Counted from the first letter of the stretch, positions 1 to 8,070 are shown. The stretch is 64,000 bases of DNA from an uncultured Oscillospiraceae bacterium (GCA_934448295.1 CAKSEY010000011.1:1-64000); one strand, 5' to 3'. Notes: a model not told the origin generated them from the sequence alone. Numbers and translations are program-made.

Positions 1-57
1 ATCATTGTCGAACCATTCCCAACGCAAGAGGTTTCGGTTGAGCTTTACATAGCCCAC
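1..57 (-). CDS. Phage replication-type protein, N-terminal fragment (runs off window)
   Basis: A GTG start at 55-57 follows an AGGAGGG ribosome binding site six bases upstream, inside the end of ssb. The 19 visible residues (GYVKLNRNLLRWEWFDND after the start) resemble the opening of DnaD-like or replisome-organiser phage proteins, which often begin with a 'G-W-I-K-L-H/N-R' segment. This identification rests on a very short stretch and is tentative; the existence of a translated gene is better supported than its function. It is the next gene of the leftward early operon. Confidence 0.5.
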   Translation of the reverse strand, partial: MGYVKLNRNLLRWEWFDND

Positions 58-69
58 GTTAAGCCCTCC

Positions 70-498
70 TTAAAACGGATAATCATCGTCAGAAGCCGCC
101 GGGCTGAAATCACCCGCGGGAGCTCCTGCCTGCGGAGCGGGAGCCTGTTCCGGCGTAGATCCAGCCGGAACCGCGCCCTCTGACTTCTCTCCAGTGAAGC
201 TGACGCGCTCCGCATTTATCTCATACCACGTGGACTGATTCCCGTTCTTATCGGTATACGGGCGCGTCTGGAGCTCTCCTTCGACCAGGATCATGCGCCC
301 CTTGCGGAAATACTGGTTCACGAAATCCCCCGTCCCGCGCCACGCGACCACGTTGAAGAAATCCGATTTCTTTTCCTCGCCTTTCTGCTGGAACCGCCGT
401 TCTACCGCTATTCGGAACGAGCAGACATTAGTGCCGTTCGGGGTCGTTTTCAGTTCCACGTCAGAGCAGATACGCCCCATAAGTATAATCTTATTCAT
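70..498 (-). CDS. ssb: Single-stranded DNA-binding protein
   Basis: This 142-residue protein binds and protects single-stranded DNA during phage replication and recombination. It starts with the typical SSB opening (MNKIILMGRI), has the OB-fold segment with 'FRIAVERRF' and 'DFFNVVAWRGTGDFV', then a Pro/Ala/Gly-rich linker, and ends in the acidic tip DDDYPF that recruits partner proteins. The ribosome binding site is AGGAGG seven bases before the ATG. It overlaps the HNH gene by eight bases and sits in a recombination operon with rusA and recT. It is a phage-type copy; the host will have its own. Confidence 0.96.
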   Translation of the reverse strand: MNKIILMGRICSDVELKTTPNGTNVCSFRIAVERRFQQKGEEKKSDFFNVVAWRGTGDFVNQYFRKGRMILVEGELQTRPYTDKNGNQSTWYEINAERVSFTGEKSEGAVPAGSTPEQAPAPQAGAPAGDFSPAASDDDYPF

Positions 499-865
499 TC
501 GGCTTCCTCCTGTTTTTCATCTTTTCGAAGTAAAATGTAACCTTTCTGGGCTTCGGAATAACAAGCCCAAATCTAACGGCATTGCGATATGTAACGCTGC
601 TCCGGTTCAATGTGTCGGGCATTTTCTCAACGAATTTTCGAAAAACTTCAAGGCTACTTCCACCTTTGTAGTGGTTACAGCTTTTGCAAGCAGGGAGCAT
701 ATTGCACTCTCTATCTTCGCCGCCGACGTGCAGTGGAACAATGTGGTCTATCTGCATTTCGTTATATTTGAGTTCGCAACCGCAGTAGGCACAGTGACCC
801 TCAGTCTTTCTGAGTATCTTTCGGCGCTCATCTTTCGACAACCTACGTCGCTTGTATTCGCTCAT
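491..865 (-). CDS. HNH endonuclease
   Basis: The 124-residue product has a compact HNH nuclease core: a CAYC zinc pair near residue 26, the 'QIDHIVPLHVGG' beta-hairpin with the catalytic His, an Asn ('ECNMLPACKSC') and a second Cys pair. An open frame continues 54 bases upstream, but the start at 863-865 is preferred because GGAGGT lies five bases before it and its ATG overlaps the TGA of the rusA-like gene (ATGA coupling). The N-terminus is rich in Arg/Lys. Phage HNH proteins act in packaging or as homing nucleases; the position inside a replication operon does not decide between them. Confidence 0.9.
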   Translation of the reverse strand: MSEYKRRRLSKDERRKILRKTEGHCAYCGCELKYNEMQIDHIVPLHVGGEDRECNMLPACKSCNHYKGGSSLEVFRKFVEKMPDTLNRSSVTYRNAVRFGLVIPKPRKVTFYFEKMKNRRKPNE

Positions 866-1278
866 TGTGTACCTCCGTCTGTAAGTATTACCCCGACTCT
901 CGGTTTGTCCGAATACCATTTTTCGGCTACCACCTCAACCACCACCGCGTCGTCCTTGTACGCATATCCGTTCAACGCGTCGAGAATAGCCTTGATAATG
1001 TTGTCCATATCCGGCTTAACCATGGGTCTAACTTTCCCCGCCAACATTTTTTCGCGTTCTGCTTTCGTAGCGCTCTTGGGAATAGGAAAGTATGCGATTA
1101 TGCTTGCTTTGACAGCTCCGCGCAACGGCGGGTCAAATCGACATTGCGATAGGTAACTGGTGCGTACAAGCGCTTCGTAGCTCCTGGTCTTTTCTGGGGT
1201 ATAGGTAATTTTATGAGGGCTGTCAAATCGCGGTCGCGCTTTCCCCTGCGGCTTTCCCGATACTACAAAACTAATCAC
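862..1278 (-). CDS. rusA: RusA-family Holliday junction resolvase
   Basis: RusA proteins are homodimeric, metal-dependent endonucleases that cut four-way DNA junctions. The 138-residue product has the RusA opening 'SGKPQGKARPR', the central 'KPDMDNIIKAILDAL' motif with its essential Asp residues, and the downstream 'YKDDAVVVEV' acidic pair. The length matches the family (about 120-140). It starts at GTG (1276-1278) after a strong AAGGAGGAG site. It overlaps the upstream gene by eight bases and the HNH gene by four. Together with RecT and SSB it makes a standard phage recombination set. Confidence 0.93.
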   Translation of the reverse strand: MISFVVSGKPQGKARPRFDSPHKITYTPEKTRSYEALVRTSYLSQCRFDPPLRGAVKASIIAYFPIPKSATKAEREKMLAGKVRPMVKPDMDNIIKAILDALNGYAYKDDAVVVEVVAEKWYSDKPRVGVILTDGGTQ

Positions 1279-1831
1279 GTCTATTCTCCTCCTTGGCTAG
1301 GTTGAAAAACTCACAGCGTAGCTCCTTGGAAACTCCTGCTTTTCTTGTTCCCTCGTAGTTAATGCTTTCGGCATTTTTGCAGAACATCTTCTCGCTGCCA
1401 AATTCCGTTTTCCTCCTGCAAAACATACAGTTGGCGCAGTTCTCTCCCTTTTTCACAAGCCTATTGTATTCCGCCGTTGCCTCTTGCAATTTGAGTATAT
1501 CCCTTAACATCTCCGCCTCTTTCTGCTCTGCAACAATCTGTTCGATATATCCGACTATCTGTCCAGGAGACGGGAAGAAGCCTTTCCGGTCGTTTATGAT
1601 AAATCGCTTAATTGCCTCTCGCATTAGCTGTTCCGGCACATTCTTGAATATGTCGTACCACAATTGCTGTAAGGCTTGGACTTCGTATTCGTCATAATTC
1701 CTTACGACCGTCGGAAATGCTGTTTGCAATACAAGAAGCTGTGAATTTATGCTTTCAAGCGGGAGAGCGTTTTCCGTCTGGATTGACAGCCAGGTCTTGT
1801 CTGTTGGAACAATTTTATAATCTTCACCCAT
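1271..1831 (-). CDS. Phage replication protein, helicase-loader (G39P-like) candidate
   Basis: The 186-residue protein has an N-terminal helical region (about residues 20-110: 'QLLVLQTAFPTVV', 'LWYDIFKNVPEQLMREAIKRFI', 'FFPSPGQIVGYI') matching the pattern of G39P-type helicase loaders, in which a conserved 'F-P-S-P/I-x-x-I' follows a small helical bundle. The C-terminus adds a Cys cluster (CANCMFCRRK... C...C), a probable zinc site. The start at 1829-1831 is chosen because GGAGG lies eight bases upstream; an ATG five codons earlier has no binding site. It overlaps the preceding replication gene by eight bases. The loader assignment is an inference from pattern and context. Confidence 0.6.
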   Translation of the reverse strand: MGEDYKIVPTDKTWLSIQTENALPLESINSQLLVLQTAFPTVVRNYDEYEVQALQQLWYDIFKNVPEQLMREAIKRFIINDRKGFFPSPGQIVGYIEQIVAEQKEAEMLRDILKLQEATAEYNRLVKKGENCANCMFCRRKTEFGSEKMFCKNAESINYEGTRKAGVSKELRCEFFNLAKEENRRD

Positions 1832-2327
1832 TTCCACCGCCTCCATTCAGTACTGCGTTTATAAATGGGTTTCGGCTTTTTGCTTGCTGTTCCTGCTTAA
1901 TGCCTGGCGGTATGGTCTGAGCTGGCTGCTCACGCTTCGCCTGTTCGTTGTAACTCGCAATTACCCACGATAGAATCGTTCTGTAATCGCTGGCGTATTT
2001 TTTTCCTGTTGAGCCTTTGTAGTTATCCAGCTTTTGTATGCACCACTGTGTAGCTTCTTCTCCGTATTGCTCAACAAGCTTGTTGTATTCCTCCTCCGTC
2101 AGGGTTACGAAGTCTGCGTAGTTTTTCTTGTCGGGAGCTACCTTAGCTGCCTTTTTGGACTTTGGAGATTTACTTTCGCTGGAGTTGGTGTGCGCGGCTA
2201 CCATATTCGTTTCCGTTACCGTCGAGGTTATGGTATTCGTATTCGTTATGGTATTCGTATTCGTTATAGTGCATGGACTTGCATTATGCAAATCATTGCA
2301 AATATCGCCGCTTGTATCGTTTTGCAT
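1824..2327 (-). CDS. Phage replication protein, C-terminal part (gene split by in-frame TAA)
   Basis: This 167-residue reading frame begins with low-complexity Asn/Thr repeats (ITNTNT twice), then a Lys-rich linker and a C-terminal domain ('YADFVTLTEEEYNKLVEQYGEEATQWCIQKLDNYKGSTGKKYASDYRTILSWV' region) typical of the end of DUF6291/DnaD-type phage proteins. It lies in exactly the same frame as the 2343-2654 gene: a single TAA at 2343-2345 and five codons separate them, and no ribosome binding site precedes the ATG at 2327. It is therefore best read as the second half of one 277-codon gene. It could be made by reinitiation or stop read-through, or it may be dead. Confidence 0.7.
   Translation of the reverse strand: MQNDTSGDICNDLHNASPCTITNTNTITNTNTITSTVTETNMVAAHTNSSESKSPKSKKAAKVAPDKKNYADFVTLTEEEYNKLVEQYGEEATQWCIQKLDNYKGSTGKKYASDYRTILSWVIASYNEQAKREQPAQTIPPGIKQEQQAKSRNPFINAVLNGGGGNG
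2232..2267. repeat. Tandem 18-bp repeat, two copies
   Basis: GGTATTCGTATTCGTTAT occurs twice back to back (2232-2249 and 2250-2267). On the minus strand it encodes the ITNTNT repeat of the split replication gene. Such Asn/Thr or Asn/Val repeats are a usual flexible linker in this protein family and a likely site of slippage. Confidence 0.9.
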
Positions 2328-2342
2328 ACCATTTGCATTGTT

Positions 2343-2654
2343 TTACACATCGGCATTATTGTCTTGCATTGGAATTGTGCCGTCCTGCTCTGACTGCACG
2401 TCGCTGTTGTCGTCGGTTGCCTGGTTTTGCCACCGCGACTTTGCGCTTTGCTTTCGTTTGCTTGACAATTCGGCGGCTCTTTTTACCTGGGCATTTACCA
2501 GCGTGAAAATCGCGTTATCCGAAGCGTCCATTTGCGGTAATTCTTGTCCCGTTGTATCACAGAGTATTGCCGTAAGTATGCGCCCGCGCTGTTCCTCTGG
2601 CAAGGACAAAAGCACTCCAATTTCGGTTTCGTATAGCGTTACTGCTACTGCCAC
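2343..2654 (-). CDS. Phage replication protein, N-terminal part (DUF6291-like)
   Basis: The 103-residue frame starts at GTG (2652-2654) after a GGAGG site. It has a helical N-terminal domain ('LSLPEEQRGRILTAILCDTTGQE', 'AIFTLVNAQVKRAAELSSKRKQSAKSR') like that of DUF6291-type phage proteins, in which a short region counting helical turns is followed by a basic 'K-S-x-R' segment and a long low-complexity linker. The frame ends at TAA 2343-2345 in the middle of that linker, and the same frame continues into the 1824-2327 gene. The pair is annotated separately because each half is open, but the intact ancestor was probably one protein. Confidence 0.7.
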   Translation of the reverse strand: MAVAVTLYETEIGVLLSLPEEQRGRILTAILCDTTGQELPQMDASDNAIFTLVNAQVKRAAELSSKRKQSAKSRWQNQATDDNSDVQSEQDGTIPMQDNNADV

Positions 2655-2671
2655 CTTGCATTCCCTCCTCT

Positions 2672-3373
2672 CTAATGAATATAAACTTGCACGCCCGTCG
2701 CTCTTTGCACTTCCTGCTTGAACCTCTGTTCATTGCTGTTATTGTCGGAAAGGTGGACGAGATGTATCTCTTTCGCTCTTGATATGTCATTAGCTTTGAG
2801 AAAGTTCAACAGCCTTTCAAGGCTTAAATGGTTCTTGGCGATTCTGGCGGCAAGCTCCGGCGATATTACGCCTCTGCTCACACTTTCGCGTAGTTCGCGC
2901 TCACCGTGGTTGCATTCGACCACGAAATAATCAACGTTGGAGAAAGAGTATCGTACATAGGCGGTGTCTACGAAATATAGCAACTTTTCGCGTGTGTGAC
3001 TGCTGTAAAGCAGATAGCCAAGTGGCTCGGCTGCGTCGTGCTTTACATCAAATCCCATGATGTCGAATGTGCCGACCGAAAAGCTGGTAAGAGGTAATAC
3101 TGCCTTGTACCTGTGTCCGTCTGCGTTGATTGCTCGGAGCGTTCCCGCGCTTGCGTAAATATCAATGCCGCGCTTTGCGAGCTCTTTACAGGCTTTGCTG
3201 TGGTCTTGGTGATCGTGCGTAACAACACACGCGGAAACGCGAGAGAGCGTAAAGCCGCTCCCGCGCTCTAAGTCTTTGATTGAAACTCCTGCGTCCAGCA
3301 GGAGCGCGGTTTTGCCGTCGCTAATTATTGTGGCATTACCGCTACTCCCAGACGCTATAACCTTTATATCCAT
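2672..3373 (-). CDS. MBL-fold metallohydrolase (YycJ/phage type)
   Basis: The 233-residue protein opens with 'IASGSSGNATII' and carries the metal-binding signature THDHQDHS (H-x-H-x-D-H) near residue 54, followed by later His and Asp ligands ('FVDTAY', 'KNHLSLE', 'HLVHLSD'). This pattern fits the YycJ-like metallo-beta-lactamase-fold phosphodiesterases and nucleases. It follows recT directly (stop and start two bases apart, no clear ribosome binding site, so probably coupled). Phages of this type often place such a gene beside RecT and an SbcC-like ATPase, which suggests a nuclease role in end processing; this is an inference. Confidence 0.88.
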   Translation of the reverse strand: MDIKVIASGSSGNATIISDGKTALLLDAGVSIKDLERGSGFTLSRVSACVVTHDHQDHSKACKELAKRGIDIYASAGTLRAINADGHRYKAVLPLTSFSVGTFDIMGFDVKHDAAEPLGYLLYSSHTREKLLYFVDTAYVRYSFSNVDYFVVECNHGERELRESVSRGVISPELAARIAKNHLSLERLLNFLKANDISRAKEIHLVHLSDNNSNEQRFKQEVQRATGVQVYIH

Positions 3374-3374
3374 A

Positions 3375-4496
3375 TCAGAAATCGGGTACTTCGTATGCGT
3401 CGTCCGGTGCGGTGGAGAATTCCGACTGTTCCTGCACTATCGGCTGAGGTTCATTTTGAGCAGGTGCAGGCTGCTCAATTGCAACAGGAGCTGACGGAAG
3501 TTTCTGCGGGACCGACTGCGGAATATCTATCGGTATTGTATTCGCGTTATCGGCTGCCTCACCGTCAATTTCTGCCTGCGCATATACGACCTCACGCTCT
3601 TTGAAGTGCTGGAAGTCGTCGTCGAGTTTTGCGGGGTCAATAGGTATATGCTTCTTGCTGTAAACCTCGCGAACTATCGTTTTCCGAACCATTTCGTCAA
3701 GCCAGCCCTCTGCATTGCTCCAGGTCTTGTTTCCATTTTCCCAAACCTGAACCTTTTTGCCGGTCATTTCGGTTCCCCAAAACTCGGCGCTACCCTTTTG
3801 CGCCCGCTTCTTAATATCGTTCAGCGTTAATATAACAAGCTCGTTTTTGTAGGGGTCGTCGTACTCAATGTATCCGAAGCCTCCAACAATATCCCCTCTG
3901 CTAAACGGCTGTGTTATTTCAAACTCGTATGTGTCGTATGGATTTGTCCTGCTCTTTTTTATTGCCTTGAAGCTGTCTGTACTGTAAACAACCTCTATCG
4001 TTACAGCTTTCGGGGGAACAAGAGCGTACTTTACTGCTTTGTACTGCTTTCCCGCGTACCCCTCCATAAACGCTATATCATAACAGCCTTTCTTCTTGTT
4101 GGCAAACGGGATAGGATACAGGTGTGCTTCTTCCTGCATATCCAGACCCATTCTGGCGGCGTGAACCGCGTCGAGGGCAAGGTCTGCCATATTAACGTGC
4201 TGCCAGTCGTAGGGTATAATGTTGTCGTACTGATGATTGGTGTTGCTCTCGTTCTTCGCCAATCTCTTAGACTCAGCCTCTTTCAGCAATCTGTCAATAA
4301 TGATGAAGTAGCCCTGTACGAGGCGCTTCTGCTTATCGCTAAGCTGGATAGGATTTGCCGTAGCTGCGCCGAACTCGCTTATTACAAGATTTGTGAACCT
4401 CTGCGAGGGTGTCGCCACAGGCGCTGCGGGTTCCTGTTCCGCAGGCGGTACCTGCTCAACAGTGGTGGGGGTCTGCTTGCTTTCGGTTTGTGCCAT
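3375..4496 (-). CDS. recT: RecT-family single-strand annealing protein
   Basis: RecT anneals complementary single strands and promotes strand invasion in phage recombination. The 373-residue product has the RecT core from about residue 30 ('FTNLVISEF', 'LALDAVHAARMGLDMQEEAHLYPIPF', 'GYKAVKYA'-like stretch, 'FWGTEMTGKKVQVWENGNKTW', 'MVRKTIVREVYSKKH') and a disordered Pro/Gln-rich C-terminal tail ending in acidic residues, a typical protein-interaction tail. An in-frame ATG eight codons upstream exists, but AAAGGAG lies eight bases before the chosen ATG at 4494-4496. It lies just after the SbcC-like ATPase gene and just before the MBL hydrolase. Confidence 0.93.
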   Translation of the reverse strand: MAQTESKQTPTTVEQVPPAEQEPAAPVATPSQRFTNLVISEFGAATANPIQLSDKQKRLVQGYFIIIDRLLKEAESKRLAKNESNTNHQYDNIIPYDWQHVNMADLALDAVHAARMGLDMQEEAHLYPIPFANKKKGCYDIAFMEGYAGKQYKAVKYALVPPKAVTIEVVYSTDSFKAIKKSRTNPYDTYEFEITQPFSRGDIVGGFGYIEYDDPYKNELVILTLNDIKKRAQKGSAEFWGTEMTGKKVQVWENGNKTWSNAEGWLDEMVRKTIVREVYSKKHIPIDPAKLDDDFQHFKEREVVYAQAEIDGEAADNANTIPIDIPQSVPQKLPSAPVAIEQPAPAQNEPQPIVQEQSEFSTAPDDAYEVPDF

Positions 4497-4516
4497 AATA
4501 AATTCTCCTTTCAAAA

Positions 4517-6502
4517 TCAAAGCGTTTCGAGCCTAAGCTCATTATCGCTTTCACTTACCACAAGCCTTATGAGCTGTCCCTTTGTGGGGATAATATGAGT
4601 AACGCTTTCCGCGTTATCAACAAAAATCGGAAGTTCAACTCCGTAATACTCTCCAAGAACACCGATAATTTCTATGCCGGCATTCAGCCGCGCCGCCTTG
4701 TTTGCGTCGGAGAACGGTACAAACGCTCCGGTGGCGGTAGGGACAAGAACATCGCATATATCATCTATACCGTCGTTTGTGATGTTCTGCTTGAATAACT
4801 GGAATTTAACGGTCTTGAAATGTTCGTTGATTTTATCGTTAAGCAGAGCCGATTTAACACGCGTGAACTTCTCGCAAAGGTACAGCGCGTGTTCCGCTTC
4901 CTCATATTGGGCGCCAAGCGCCTTTTCTTCCTGCTCCAGCTCGGATATTCTCGCTTTCTGCACAGCCTCTGTTTCAAGTGCGGCGATTGAAGCGGTTAGA
5001 GTAGCCTCCTCCGCTCTCAAATCCGCTATACGCGCGTCTATACCGTCAGTTCTGGGCGCTTCGCATTCGCGGCTTTTCAGCTCATCAATCGCCGCAGTGA
5101 TCTGCTTATATTCGTTGGTAGTTTCGAAAGGCGGAAGTTTACTTGCTTCCACGCCTTTTTTATATTCGTCAAGACTACTGTTGAGCTTGGCAATTGTTTC
5201 TTTATTGTTTTCAACAGCGGTTTCCAGATTAGCAACCATCTGCTGCTCTTCGGCAAGCATTTCCTTTGAGGCTTTCGCTTTGCCCTCTGAAATCAAGCCG
5301 TTCATAGCCTCTGTAAGCGCTGTAAGGCGGTTACTCTTGCGCTCGTTAAAAAGTGATTTGAGGTCGAGGACTCTGCTTTCCGGCAGGGTTTGTCCGCACT
5401 TGTCGCAGACTGCGGAGGTTTCGTCAAACTGCTCATGCTCCACTTCGACGTATTCCGCCTGTTTTTCTTTGTGAGAAGCCACAATCTGCTCGCGCTTCTT
5501 CTCAATATCAGCTATCCGCTGCTTTGATTGCTCTAATGTCCGTGTATTCTGCAGCAGTTCGTTTTCTTCGACTGCCAGCTTTCCCCGAATTTCCTGGACT
5601 TTTTCAAGTGCCGCGTCGGTCGCTTCACGCTGCCTTTCGGAATACCTCGCCCTAGCCTCCGAAAGAGCCGCGCTTTTCTCCGCTAACTCCGTCCTTGTAT
5701 GTGCTTCCTTGTCATTTCCTGCAATGATGGAGGCGCGTTCTTTCTCTGCTTCGGAGATGGCTTTTCGGATACCTGCCGCATGTTGTTCCATATCCTCCTT
5801 GCTATCGGTCGGGAGCTTGTCCGGTATGGCTTTCGCGGCTTCGTCAATTCTTGCAGGAATGAGTTCCAGCCTCTTGTTGATGGTCGCTTTCTGAGCTTTG
5901 ACTATCTTCTTGTACTCACTAACTGAGTTATTTCCCACCAGCGCGGACAATTCTTTAAGCTCCGTATCAGTTTCCATTATTGCCAAGTCGGATATATTTC
6001 CGCAGATTTCAAGGAGAATTGCGCGACGCTTTTCCCAGTGGAGCTGTTCCGCGAAATATGCAGGCATTGACAGTAGCTTTACTTCCTCGTCGCTGTCGAA
6101 AATTTCCTGCCAGAATTTCTGGTACTCCTTTTCCTTTTTCGGGACACCATTAATATAGTAGTCGGTCGTATGCCCCGAAAGGACAGACTCAGCTCTGCCT
6201 CTTGTCTTTTTGTAAACTTCATGGAATACGCGTTTGAACGTAGTCGTAGTGCCGTCAATCTCGATGTCGCACTCCACGCTGTGGTCGAGGTTGTGAGCTG
6301 CGCCCTCCGCCGTAATGGTTTTCGGCGAGAAATTCGCGCGTTCCTCTGACGCTTTGCCGAACAACAGCCATGTAAATGCGTCAAACACCGTGGTCTTGCC
6401 CGTGCCGTTTGCGCCGTAGATATTTGCGTCGTAGCCGCCGAAGTTGAATTCGGCTTTTTTTATCCCCTTGAAGTTTTCAAGGTACATTCTTATGAGTTTC
6501 AT
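4517..6502 (-). CDS. AAA/SMC-like ATPase with zinc hook (SbcC/Rad50-like, phage)
   Basis: The 661-residue protein has the SMC/Rad50 plan: an N-terminal ATPase half with Walker A GANGTGKT at 30-37 and a 'NFKGI' opening, a long coiled coil (about 200-600) interrupted by a CDKC zinc hook at 366-369, and a C-terminal half. The Walker B region reads 'LPIFVDNAE' instead of the usual hydrophobic-D-E, and no clear LSGGE signature is visible, so ATP hydrolysis may be altered. Such proteins are common next to RecT in Clostridia phages. No SbcD-type nuclease is nearby; the MBL-fold protein is a possible partner. Its ATG overlaps the TGA of the preceding gene. Confidence 0.88.
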   Translation of the reverse strand: MKLIRMYLENFKGIKKAEFNFGGYDANIYGANGTGKTTVFDAFTWLLFGKASEERANFSPKTITAEGAAHNLDHSVECDIEIDGTTTTFKRVFHEVYKKTRGRAESVLSGHTTDYYINGVPKKEKEYQKFWQEIFDSDEEVKLLSMPAYFAEQLHWEKRRAILLEICGNISDLAIMETDTELKELSALVGNNSVSEYKKIVKAQKATINKRLELIPARIDEAAKAIPDKLPTDSKEDMEQHAAGIRKAISEAEKERASIIAGNDKEAHTRTELAEKSAALSEARARYSERQREATDAALEKVQEIRGKLAVEENELLQNTRTLEQSKQRIADIEKKREQIVASHKEKQAEYVEVEHEQFDETSAVCDKCGQTLPESRVLDLKSLFNERKSNRLTALTEAMNGLISEGKAKASKEMLAEEQQMVANLETAVENNKETIAKLNSSLDEYKKGVEASKLPPFETTNEYKQITAAIDELKSRECEAPRTDGIDARIADLRAEEATLTASIAALETEAVQKARISELEQEEKALGAQYEEAEHALYLCEKFTRVKSALLNDKINEHFKTVKFQLFKQNITNDGIDDICDVLVPTATGAFVPFSDANKAARLNAGIEIIGVLGEYYGVELPIFVDNAESVTHIIPTKGQLIRLVVSESDNELRLETL

Positions 6503-6939
6503 TCCTGTTCCTCCTTATTTTTATCCCCGTGATAGTAATAACGATCCGGTTCGGGGATTGTGTAGAATCTGCTCATGACGTTGCGTTCTTCTTGCCATTC
6601 TTTGAGCACCTGCGCAATTCTGCTGTCCAGATTTTTTATATCCTCCTTGCTTGCCGGAAAAAGCCCATCTTCAGCGCTGAAAATGTCACACGCTTTATCT
6701 TCAAGGATATCAATAATCTCATCGCCTAAACAGCCGCCTAAATCTTCAATCGTGACACGCTTGCCTTTGCCAATGCAAACATAGTCACCACCGTCGGTGT
6801 AGCCGTACTTGATAAGAAGCTCCTGCGCGATTGCGTCCAACTCGTCGCGCCTTGGACTTTCGGGGATATCGCGTTCAATCTCCTCAAAACAGTCACCGCT
6901 ATCTGCGTTAAAGCAGTAAAACCATTTAATGCCGTTCAT
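6499..6939 (-). CDS. Phage protein of unknown function
   Basis: I do not recognise this 146-residue acidic protein. It shows a segment 'YGYTDGGDYVCIGKGKRVTIEDLGGCLGDEIIDILEDKACD', two Cys residues in the first 20 residues, and a charged C-terminus (GDKNKEEQE). No signal or membrane segment is visible. The start has AAGGAG seven bases upstream, and that site lies inside the end of the small 6926-7030 gene. It overlaps the ATPase gene by four bases, so it is probably co-translated with it. Confidence 0.8.
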   Translation of the reverse strand: MNGIKWFYCFNADSGDCFEEIERDIPESPRRDELDAIAQELLIKYGYTDGGDYVCIGKGKRVTIEDLGGCLGDEIIDILEDKACDIFSAEDGLFPASKEDIKNLDSRIAQVLKEWQEERNVMSRFYTIPEPDRYYYHGDKNKEEQE

Positions 6940-7030
6940 GCTTCTTCTCCTTTATTATTTCAAGAATTCCCTGGAGTATCTTTTCGCGCTCCTCGGGCGA
7001 TTTCTCGCCTGCGTCTATGAAACGGGTCAT
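6926..7030 (-). CDS. Small phage protein, 34 residues
   Basis: A short frame (opening MTRFIDAGEKSPEER, then a helix ending KEKKHERH) begins at ATG 7028-7030. It is preceded by GGAGGAT six bases upstream, and its ATG overlaps the TGA of the PAPS-reductase-like gene. Its stop overlaps the start of the next gene, which takes its own ribosome binding site from within it. The chain of overlaps and the two good binding sites support translation. No function can be assigned; it is a single charged amphipathic helix. Confidence 0.6.
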   Translation of the reverse strand: MTRFIDAGEKSPEEREKILQGILEIIKEKKHERH

Positions 7031-8070
7031 GATTTATCCTCCAAATCTTTTGTTGGCTTGTACCGGATAAAGTTTTCGCCGTAAATCTCATTGATACGGT
7101 CAAATATGTATCCCAGTCCCAAACCCTCTTTTGTTGGCTTCCAAAGCCCGTCTGTTGGGTCGTGCGCGCCCCCCCCGATACAGAATGCATACTGCTTCGG
7201 GTGCGTTCTTGCGAGCTGCTGAAAGCGTGTTTCGCCATTTTCGTGGTGGCAACCATATGCACAATAGATACAGCCAGTCCGACTGAGACCTGTTGTTTTC
7301 AGCGGGAGAGTAGTCGCATCTGAAAACCTCTCTTGATCCGGATCCTCGCAATCGTATACAATCTCGCCGTACACGGAGCATATCTTTATGTTGTGCGCCT
7401 TGATGTACATTAAGATATCCTGCTCTGCCCAAAAACTCATTGGGTTGCTAATAGGATTGGTGACATCAAAGGCATTGCACCCGTTAATTAGCCAATTATA
7501 TTTACGCAAACGGCTTTCGCAAGCCATTTGTGCGGTAATAGGCACCTTCCCGGATTCTTTGCCATACCGGTGAGTTGGTTCTTTTTTCATAATATTGCAA
7601 CACCGGTTGTCAATCATAAAATCCATATCAATCAACGGCTTATAACGGCTATAGTCGTACATGCCTTTGCTTCCATTGAAATACTCCGTAGCACACTTGC
7701 CGCACGGGACTCGCTTTGCCACGCTTACCGCATGGCTGACCTCCTTGCTTATTATGGGGTACCCTTTTTCCGATAACACCTGCTTAAATGTCCTTTTGGG
7801 GTAAAGGATACGGACATTCGGAAATGTTTTCACGAACGCCTGAATTTCGGGATATTCTAGTCCCGTGTTCACAAAAACCGCTTCAATTTCCGGATACATT
7901 TCTCGGACGATGTGGAGCAGGACTGTGCTGTCTTTGCCGCCGGAAAACGATACATACACACCGTTTTCTCCGTAATGGTTTACCCATTCGCGGATTCTTT
8001 GTTTGGTGCGCCAGATCTTCATGTCCAACGGCAGAGACTGCAGCTGTTTAAGCTCATCTTTTGTCGGCAT
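7027..8070 (-). CDS. Phosphoadenosine phosphosulfate reductase-family PP-loop protein
   Basis: The 347-residue protein has the PP-loop ATP pyrophosphatase motif SFSGGKDST near residue 41 and the 'FVNTGLEYPEI' segment of the PAPS reductase family. It also has several Cys groups: 'CGKCATEY', 'NRCCNIMKKEP', and late 'GCIYCAYGCHHE', the last able to bind a metal or Fe-S cluster. PP-loop proteins activate carbonyl or carboxylate groups with ATP, and some (DndC) take part in sulfur modification of DNA. Such genes are frequent in phage early regions, but their role there is not established. Its stop overlaps the start of the 34-residue gene. The start follows GAGGAAGG. Confidence 0.85.
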   Translation of the reverse strand: MPTKDELKQLQSLPLDMKIWRTKQRIREWVNHYGENGVYVSFSGGKDSTVLLHIVREMYPEIEAVFVNTGLEYPEIQAFVKTFPNVRILYPKRTFKQVLSEKGYPIISKEVSHAVSVAKRVPCGKCATEYFNGSKGMYDYSRYKPLIDMDFMIDNRCCNIMKKEPTHRYGKESGKVPITAQMACESRLRKYNWLINGCNAFDVTNPISNPMSFWAEQDILMYIKAHNIKICSVYGEIVYDCEDPDQERFSDATTLPLKTTGLSRTGCIYCAYGCHHENGETRFQQLARTHPKQYAFCIGGGAHDPTDGLWKPTKEGLGLGYIFDRINEIYGENFIRYKPTKDLEDKS

